Source: an uncultured Bacteroidota bacterium (lineage in GTDB: Bacteria > Bacteroidota > Bacteroidia > Flavobacteriales > Flavobacteriaceae). Taken from it: a stretch of DNA of 19,751 bases. Each line of letters starts with the position of its first letter. The first letter of the stretch is position 1. Under the pieces are notes generated by a model. The model did not search any database. It saw only the letters and a program-made list of their open reading frames with translations, and was not told the origin of the DNA. The stretch is taken from positions 1 through 19,751 of the forward strand of contig CAISUR010000290.1 of NCBI GenBank assembly GCA_903888655.1. Reading direction: 5' to 3'. The translations under genes were made by a program, and so were the position numbers. Of this stretch, positions 14,511 to 19,751 are shown one piece after another.

Positions 14511-16853
14511 TTATTTGGTAATGGTTTTCATTATTTTATCCAATGTTTCTTCTAGAACTAAATTATTAATTGGTAAATAAATGGAACTTTTATTTTTTTC
14601 TTGTAATCGAACAAAAAGCTCGGTGTAATCTTTGGTTAATGCTTCAATTGTTTCTTTTGTTAGTTCTTCTTTTCTTTTTAAAATTACCTCTGCATCGGCA
14701 TACAAGAAAAAGTTAAAATTTGGTTTCAACAAAAAAGTATATCCAAAGGAGGTTAGTTTCTTGGGCAAAACGATATTACTTCTTTTACTATCATTTATAA
14801 AATCAAAATAATAGCGATCATAAATAACTACTTTCCCTTTTGATACATATTTGAAATAAATATAAAATTGTCCTACGAAATAGTCCATATAATAATAGCC
14901 AAATCGCAATAAAGATGAAAAAAAACTTTTATTGTTTCCTTGTCTTGGTAAACTTGAAATAGTATCTAAATGAGCCTTTTCTTTTCCTTTGGTATAGACA
15001 CTTAAAATAGGTAAAATAGATGGTCGATGACGAATTACAACTACTGGCTTACGAAGTTGCTTTTCTATCATAGTACTAATATTTTCAATAATGGTTGATT
15101 TTCCAGCGCCATCTACACCGCTAAAAGTTAAAATAAACCCTTTGTTTTTAAATTTTTTTATTGAGTCCATATAATATAAAAAGATGTTTTTGATGTAATT
15201 AATTCCTTTGTTTCTAGGATTTGAATTAATGATTTTTATTAATTTATCTTTCTTATTTGTATTGTTTTCAAAATATTCTAAAAATATGTTGTCGTTTACT
15301 TTGTTAGAATTTAGAAAAGCATTTTTATATTTTAAATATTTCGCGGGAATTTTGCTATTATTTAAAATATAAAATAAAACAACGTACTTCGCTGTGTCAT
15401 TATCCGAGATATTCTTAACTCTAAATTGATTTTCAAAATTATCATTTAGCATTTTTTTAGCATCAAGAATCTCCAAATTCTTAATCTTTAATTGCCAAAT
15501 TAAATCAATAGAAAGCATCGTACTATCCTTTAAAAAAATTTGAATAGTATTCATAAACGATTTTTTATTAAACATAATTTTTGAAACTAAAGCATGTGAT
15601 TTTAAAAAATCTTCTATGATTGAGTTATCTTTCTTATGTATTACAATGTCAATATCAGAATTAATACTTAACTGATCTGGGGCATCAGTAGTAAATTTTA
15701 AAGCTCCATATTCTTTGGATTGCAAAAAATCTAAAAAATCCAAAATTAGTAATTGACGCTCCGATTTTTGAGAAACTCTAAAACCATTCAATGCTTGGTT
15801 CCAAATGGTTAACAACCATTCAATTTGTATATGCCATTCTTTTTGCTCGGAATATATTTTCAAATAATGCATGCAATTAATGAGTAAATACCATTTTAAA
15901 TGTTGATTCATTTCATCACTTTCAAAATAGTTAGCCTCTTCTAAATCACTATAAATCAGACTCCATGTTTTTCGATTGACTAAAACCCCTTTTTGAATAA
16001 TAAAATGAAAGTAATCAAAGCCTAAAGGTTTGTCAAAACTTGCCAATTCCCAGTCGTATATTGCAACAGAATCTTGTTTTTTAAACATATTCCATTGCGT
16101 AAAATCTCCATGGGAAAGCGTGGTGGTTACTAGTTCATTTTCATCAATTTGATTTACTATATCTTTGATTTTTTGAAATAAATTTTGTGGAATCCTACTG
16201 TCTTTAATCTGCAAAAAGTCTTTTTTTAATTCTTGAAATAAATCCCAATTTTTTACAGGAATAGATTTTCTTTCAATCGCTTCCATTTCTTTTAGTGCTT
16301 GAATTTCTATCGAAGAAAACTTTTCAATTCGAGTTCCATTTTCGGATACATCAGAAAGTTGAATGGTATTTTCTGAAATTAATTCACAGTGAGGAATGTT
16401 GAAACTTACATTAGATTTTTCTAATTGAGATAATATAGAATATTCATTTTGAATTAATATTTTTGAATTTTCAGTGGTTGCGATTTTTAAAAAAGTGTTT
16501 TTGGTGTAGACAATAATTTTATTATTTGGACCAATAGTTCCCGTAAATAAAACCCAGTCATCATTTATATCAAATAAGAATTTATCTTGTTTTGAAAAAT
16601 AAAGTGTTTGTCTTTTAAAAAATAATTTTTGAACTCCAAGTTTAAAAACTAACTTAATGAGTGTTGCAAAGAGCAACGCTCTTTTGCTGCCAATGTTATA
16701 AAATTTTAAGAAAATAGGTTTTTTAGAATTACTTTTCCAAATCCACCGCGGAGTTCCATCGGGATTATTAATCATCAATAATTCAACAATGCTTGAATCA
16801 ACCTTTTTCGTTGATTCAATATGGTATCCTATTTTATTAAAAATTTCTTTCAT
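14511..16853 (-). CDS. Fusion: APH-like kinase, Pol-beta-type nucleotidyltransferase region, thymidylate-kinase-like domain
   Basis: The protein has 780 residues with at least three enzyme-like parts. (1) Residues about 100-350 form an APH/choline-kinase-like phosphotransferase: a Gly-rich strand TGTIGPNNK (104-112), candidate ATP lysine Lys123, helix Glu137, catalytic loop HGDFTQWN (Asp250, Asn255) and metal-binding DWE (Asp267). (2) Residues about 365-480 carry a nucleotidyltransferase-type NSDIDIVI (Asp400, Asp402) with a possible third acid at Asp450. (3) Residues about 570-775 form a thymidylate-kinase-like P-loop domain: Walker A GVDGAGKST (579-587), DRYYFDF (679-685) and a LID-like KRKEELTKE. 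Residues 1-100 contain NPDGTPRWIWKSNSKKP, which I do not recognise. The gene is placed tightly between the wzy-like and acyltransferase genes, 3 bp from each. A phosphoryl decoration of the glycan is plausible inference; no substrate can be named. No frameshift or stop interrupts the frame. Confidence 0.85.
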   Translation of the reverse strand: MKEIFNKIGYHIESTKKVDSSIVELLMINNPDGTPRWIWKSNSKKPIFLKFYNIGSKRALLFATLIKLVFKLGVQKLFFKRQTLYFSKQDKFLFDINDDWVLFTGTIGPNNKIIVYTKNTFLKIATTENSKILIQNEYSILSQLEKSNVSFNIPHCELISENTIQLSDVSENGTRIEKFSSIEIQALKEMEAIERKSIPVKNWDLFQELKKDFLQIKDSRIPQNLFQKIKDIVNQIDENELVTTTLSHGDFTQWNMFKKQDSVAIYDWELASFDKPLGFDYFHFIIQKGVLVNRKTWSLIYSDLEEANYFESDEMNQHLKWYLLINCMHYLKIYSEQKEWHIQIEWLLTIWNQALNGFRVSQKSERQLLILDFLDFLQSKEYGALKFTTDAPDQLSINSDIDIVIHKKDNSIIEDFLKSHALVSKIMFNKKSFMNTIQIFLKDSTMLSIDLIWQLKIKNLEILDAKKMLNDNFENQFRVKNISDNDTAKYVVLFYILNNSKIPAKYLKYKNAFLNSNKVNDNIFLEYFENNTNKKDKLIKIINSNPRNKGINYIKNIFLYYMDSIKKFKNKGFILTFSGVDGAGKSTIIENISTMIEKQLRKPVVVIRHRPSILPILSVYTKGKEKAHLDTISSLPRQGNNKSFFSSLLRFGYYYMDYFVGQFYIYFKYVSKGKVVIYDRYYFDFINDSKRSNIVLPKKLTSFGYTFLLKPNFNFFLYADAEVILKRKEELTKETIEALTKDYTELFVRLQEKNKSSIYLPINNLVLEETLDKIMKTITK

Positions 16854-16856
16854 GTA

Positions 16857-18176
16857 TTAATTTGTTAATTCTTCAGAATCATTTTTTTGAAGAAAAAATT
16901 CAGGACGTTTTTTTCTTAAATACAATAATTGAGTCCTTGTAATATGAGGATAATTCTTAAATGAAATTGAAAAGATAAGTAATTGATAAAATAAAATCCC
17001 ATAATTACTTTCTCCAAAAATACCAAATTCGGTAAACGAATTTATAATAATCGGTATCGCTATCCCAATCAACATTAATCTCGTTTCTTTATTTTCCGAG
17101 AAAAAAGCTTGAAACGTAAAAAACATTTGAAAAATAACAATACACATGCCTACGAAACCTAAATTCATCAATACTTGTATAAAAGTATTATGTGACATTG
17201 CAGCAGCATAAGTGTGCATTCCTTGAAAATTTCGATTATAATCAATTCTCATAAACCCAAATCCAAAAAGTGGTTCTCTAGGTAAACCCTCGAATATCAA
17301 TCCTTTCCAAAAAGGAAGTCTACCTGTCATACTCATCACCTCTTCAACTCTCGAACTATTTCCTCCTTTTAAGATCATTTTATATACAGCAAAAGGAGCC
17401 ACAAGCAAGACACCTGCAATAACTGCTAACTTTATCATCTTTCCATCGGTTTGCTTTACGTGAAAAAAGATAATTATTAATACCCCAATTAGCGATGATC
17501 TAGAACCGGTAAAAAACAAAGCGTAAATAATAACACAAATTTTTATTATCGTCCAAATTGTATTTTTCTTTCTATATAAATCAAAAATTAAACAAGCAAC
17601 TCCAACCCCAGCAAGCATTCCTAATTCATTCGGGTTCATAATAAATCCGCCTAATCGTGATTCATTTCCTCCATCTGTCAATCGAAAAAAGGTAGCTGGG
17701 TTAACCCACATTCCAATCACGAATATTAATTGTAATACAAAAACTGAATTTCCTAATAAATGATATAATCGTATCGTATGTCCTTCAAAAAAAGTGTCTA
17801 AAACTTTTAAACTTTTTATAAAAAAATAAGAAAAAACAAGGCTCTGAAATATCATAAACCACTGCAATGCACTAAAACCAGGATCGGTACTCCACAGAAA
17901 AGATGCAAAACCCAAAAACATGTAGAATAAATAAAATAGAGGGGAAAACACATTTTTATATCCAATTGTATTTACAGCGCCATAACGAATTATCTTTTTA
18001 TAAATCACAATTGAAGAAATCATCACACCCATCCTCCCTACAACTTTGATTGCTCTAGTGATATTGATATTTTCGCTCCATGTAAAAAAGCAGGCAACCA
18101 TCAATAGCATGATAATAAACATATAATTGTCTATTTTTTTTAAAAATGCCTCATGATTAGCTGACGTTGAAATCAT
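16857..18176 (-). CDS. O-antigen ligase/polymerase (Wzy/WaaL-like) membrane protein
   Basis: The protein has 439 residues with about ten or more membrane segments. The Wzy_C-type core is visible: NPNELGMLAG (181-190), TGSRSSLIGVLIIIF (223-237), TGRLPFWKGLIFEGLPREPLFGFGF (284-308) and MSHNTFIQVLMNLGFVGM (327-344), with Arg286 and His329 in positions conserved in this superfamily. It acts on the periplasmic side, either polymerising repeat units on undecaprenyl diphosphate (Wzy) or ligating glycan to an acceptor (WaaL). Its place between glycosyltransferase genes in a cluster with a flippase favours Wzy. Its ATG shares one base with the TAA of the preceding gene (TAATG), a sign of translational coupling. 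The C-terminus is polar and glutamate-rich. Confidence 0.9.
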   Translation of the reverse strand: MISTSANHEAFLKKIDNYMFIIMLLMVACFFTWSENINITRAIKVVGRMGVMISSIVIYKKIIRYGAVNTIGYKNVFSPLFYLFYMFLGFASFLWSTDPGFSALQWFMIFQSLVFSYFFIKSLKVLDTFFEGHTIRLYHLLGNSVFVLQLIFVIGMWVNPATFFRLTDGGNESRLGGFIMNPNELGMLAGVGVACLIFDLYRKKNTIWTIIKICVIIYALFFTGSRSSLIGVLIIIFFHVKQTDGKMIKLAVIAGVLLVAPFAVYKMILKGGNSSRVEEVMSMTGRLPFWKGLIFEGLPREPLFGFGFMRIDYNRNFQGMHTYAAAMSHNTFIQVLMNLGFVGMCIVIFQMFFTFQAFFSENKETRLMLIGIAIPIIINSFTEFGIFGESNYGILFYQLLIFSISFKNYPHITRTQLLYLRKKRPEFFLQKNDSEELTN

Positions 18177-19291
18177 TAGATACTATATAAGTTATTATTA
18201 AATTTAGTAATTAGTGTTTTCCAATTATAAGTATCTTTTACCATTTTTATGGCATTGTGCTGCATTTGAGAAAATGCGATTTGATTTTCTGAAATGGTAT
18301 GCATTTTATGCATCGCCTCACAAAGATCTTCACTACTTTGATTGTCAATACATATTCCTGCATTACATTCCACTAATAAATCACCAATATTAGTAGCGTC
18401 TGTAACTATACAGGGTTTACCAAAACTTGCTGCTTCGATTATGGCTACAGGCAAACCTTCAGTTCTAGACGAATGCATGAAAACATCCATATTTTGTAAA
18501 ATATCTTCCTTTTCTTTTCCAAATTTACTTCCAAAAAAGACCACTTTATTTTCTAATGATTTTGTTTTTACTCTGTTTTCAAGTGTGGCACGTTCTTCAC
18601 TATCACCAACGATCCATAATTTTGAATTTGAATTAGTAGCAACATACAATTCGAATGCATCAATCATAGTGTCAAGCCCTTTGTGATATGTATCTAACCT
18701 CCCAATAAACCCAAAAATAAATTCACTTTTATCTGGGGATTTTAATACGACCTCTTGATCATTTTCATATCCGTATGGCAACAAAATACATTTTTCGGTG
18801 GTGTGTATTTTTTTTAGGTTTAAAATCTCATTCTTCCCTAAACAATGAATTTTATTTACATTTTTTAACAATTGTTTCTCAAATATACTAAAATAAAGTT
18901 TTTTAACCCAATAATTTCTTCCCATTGCTCCGATGGTATATGTTCCATGAGGTGTTAATACAAACGGAATTTTGTATCTATGAAAAAATTTAGATAAAGA
19001 ATAATATACAGGAATAAATCCACCATGAAGATGAAAAATGGCACTATCCTTTTTTTCTACTATTGCTTTTTTTAATTCACTAGAAATACCAAAAGGATTT
19101 CTTTTTTTTAAAAACAAAAAGGTTTCAAAATTACGATCTTCATAGTTCTTTTCTAAATCTTTAGTAATTCCCCAAACCGTCACTTTGCCACCAAAATTGA
19201 TTTGTTTTGTAGCCAATTGATAAACAACTTTATTTACGCCATTCATTCTTTCAGGATTGGCTTTTCCTAGTACAAGATGTATTATTTCCAT
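18176..19291 (-). CDS. Glycosyltransferase, GT4 family
   Basis: The preferred start is the ATG at 19291, giving 371 residues beginning MEIIHLVLGKANPERMNGVN, the usual opening with a Gly/Asn loop; an in-frame ATG at 19327 would add 12 residues with no GT-like character. The N-terminal domain contains HLHGGFIPVYY and TPHGTYTIGAM, and the C-terminal domain contains FGFIGRLDTYHKGLDTMI and the E-x7-E pair in SRTEGLPVAIIEAASFG (Glu278/Glu286 in this numbering). It resembles GT4 capsule enzymes that act early on lipid-linked acceptors; the sugar is unknown. With this start the gene overlaps the Wzx gene by 10 bp, and its stop overlaps the ATG of the wzy-like gene by one base. Confidence 0.92.
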   Translation of the reverse strand: MEIIHLVLGKANPERMNGVNKVVYQLATKQINFGGKVTVWGITKDLEKNYEDRNFETFLFLKKRNPFGISSELKKAIVEKKDSAIFHLHGGFIPVYYSLSKFFHRYKIPFVLTPHGTYTIGAMGRNYWVKKLYFSIFEKQLLKNVNKIHCLGKNEILNLKKIHTTEKCILLPYGYENDQEVVLKSPDKSEFIFGFIGRLDTYHKGLDTMIDAFELYVATNSNSKLWIVGDSEERATLENRVKTKSLENKVVFFGSKFGKEKEDILQNMDVFMHSSRTEGLPVAIIEAASFGKPCIVTDATNIGDLLVECNAGICIDNQSSEDLCEAMHKMHTISENQIAFSQMQHNAIKMVKDTYNWKTLITKFNNNLYSI

Positions 19292-19751
19292 AATTGAAAA
19301 TTGTTTTTCTTTAATTGACTTTGCCAATACAAAATCATAATTATTTGATTTAAAATTAACCCTATAACTGCTCCATAAAGCCCCGAATATTTCAATAAAA
19401 AATGAAATGTTAGTATGGATGAAATGAATGCAAGTAAATAACCAAAAAAGAATATTTTATTTAAAACCATAACTCTCACTGTAATTCTTACTGGATAACT
19501 TAAAAAAATAAAAAAGTATAAGACTGCGATTATTTTTACTACATAGCCGTAACTTTCATATTTAATACCTCCGGCTAATACAATTATTTCATTTGAAAAA
19601 ATAAATAGTATTGAAAGTAAAATTCCAAATAATATCGCTCCATATATCGTGATTTGCACTAAATATTTTTTGGCTTTACTTACACTTTTATTATATAAAA
19701 CAGCCACTTTTGGCAAAAAATAATTTTCTACAGTTTGTAGTACAATATTTA
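19282..19751 (-). CDS. Wzx-like polysaccharide flippase, C-terminal part (5' end outside window)
   Basis: The frame is open to the right edge, so the N-terminal part lies beyond the window and the TTG at 19716 is not the start. About 155 residues are seen, beginning near VLQTVENYFLPKVAVLYNK. Four or more membrane segments follow: ITIYGAILFGILLSILFIF, VVKIIAVLYFFIFLSYPV, FFFGYLLAFISSILTFHFLL and GAVIGLILNQIIMILYW. This pattern fits the C-terminal half of a MOP/PST-family flippase, which moves undecaprenyl-linked repeat units across the inner membrane. It ends 10 bp inside the next glycosyltransferase gene. In this view it is the most upstream gene of the cluster; the promoter is not in the window. 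Confidence 0.8.
   Translation of the reverse strand, partial: NIVLQTVENYFLPKVAVLYNKSVSKAKKYLVQITIYGAILFGILLSILFIFSNEIIVLAGGIKYESYGYVVKIIAVLYFFIFLSYPVRITVRVMVLNKIFFFGYLLAFISSILTFHFLLKYSGLYGAVIGLILNQIIMILYWQSQLKKNNFQLWK

Noticed and set aside
19292..19327. Upstream ATG for the GT4 gene at 19327
   Set aside because: It would add 12 residues without glycosyltransferase character and increase the overlap with the flippase gene to 46 bp; ATG 19291 gives the standard GT4 beginning.
1..19751. CRISPR arrays, tRNA or rRNA genes, insertion sequences
   Set aside because: I saw no regularly spaced repeats, no tRNA-like cloverleaf or rRNA sequence, and no transposase or flanking inverted repeats with target duplication. 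This was by reading only.

Overview
The window looks like a chromosomal segment of a Flavobacterium-like member of the Bacteroidota. The reasons are its low G+C content (about one third by eye), TTG/TAnnTTTG-type promoter motifs, little use of Shine-Dalgarno sequences, and a family set typical of that group: a GH3-like ligase, a DUF3127 protein with an SSB-like tail, and a MaeB malic enzyme with a phosphotransacetylase module. The species call is inference; no search was run.

Positions 1-9104 hold mostly core housekeeping genes in short units. In order they are: the 3' end of a GH3-family gene; a convergent small lipoprotein with a degenerate Rieske-like domain (minus strand); greA with a HIT-family gene 3 bp behind it; a secreted SH3-domain protein; an orphan membrane histidine kinase (minus strand); a divergent flavin-reductase-like gene followed by a DUF3127 gene; aat (leucyl/phenylalanyl-tRNA-protein transferase) behind an A/T-rich inverted repeat; a maeB-type malic enzyme; and a small MmcQ/YjbR protein.

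Positions 9105-19751 form one long minus-strand surface polysaccharide (O-antigen or capsule) cluster. In transcription order, right to left, it encodes: the C-terminal part of a Wzx-like flippase, a GT4 glycosyltransferase, a Wzy/O-antigen-ligase-like membrane protein, a 780-residue multidomain kinase/nucleotidyltransferase fusion, a hexapeptide acyltransferase, two more GT4 glycosyltransferases, a DUF1972-type glycosyltransferase, and a WecA/TagO-like polyprenyl-phosphate sugar-1-phosphate transferase. Spacing is tight (overlaps or gaps of 2-6 bp), apart from one 114-bp gap at 11403-11516. The expected scheme is that the WecA-like enzyme starts a glycan on undecaprenyl phosphate, the glycosyltransferases extend it, the acyltransferase and possibly the kinase fusion decorate it, Wzx flips it and Wzy polymerises it. 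No nucleotide-sugar synthesis genes lie in the window.

The most unusual item is the fusion at 14511-16853. It joins an APH-like kinase with all key residues, a Pol-beta-type nucleotidyltransferase motif and a thymidylate-kinase-like P-loop domain. Other points worth a look are a terminator-like hairpin in the greA leader, a Rieske-like lipoprotein lacking both ligand histidines, the SSB-like tip on the DUF3127 protein, and a consensus-like promoter that reads antisense into a glycosyltransferase gene.
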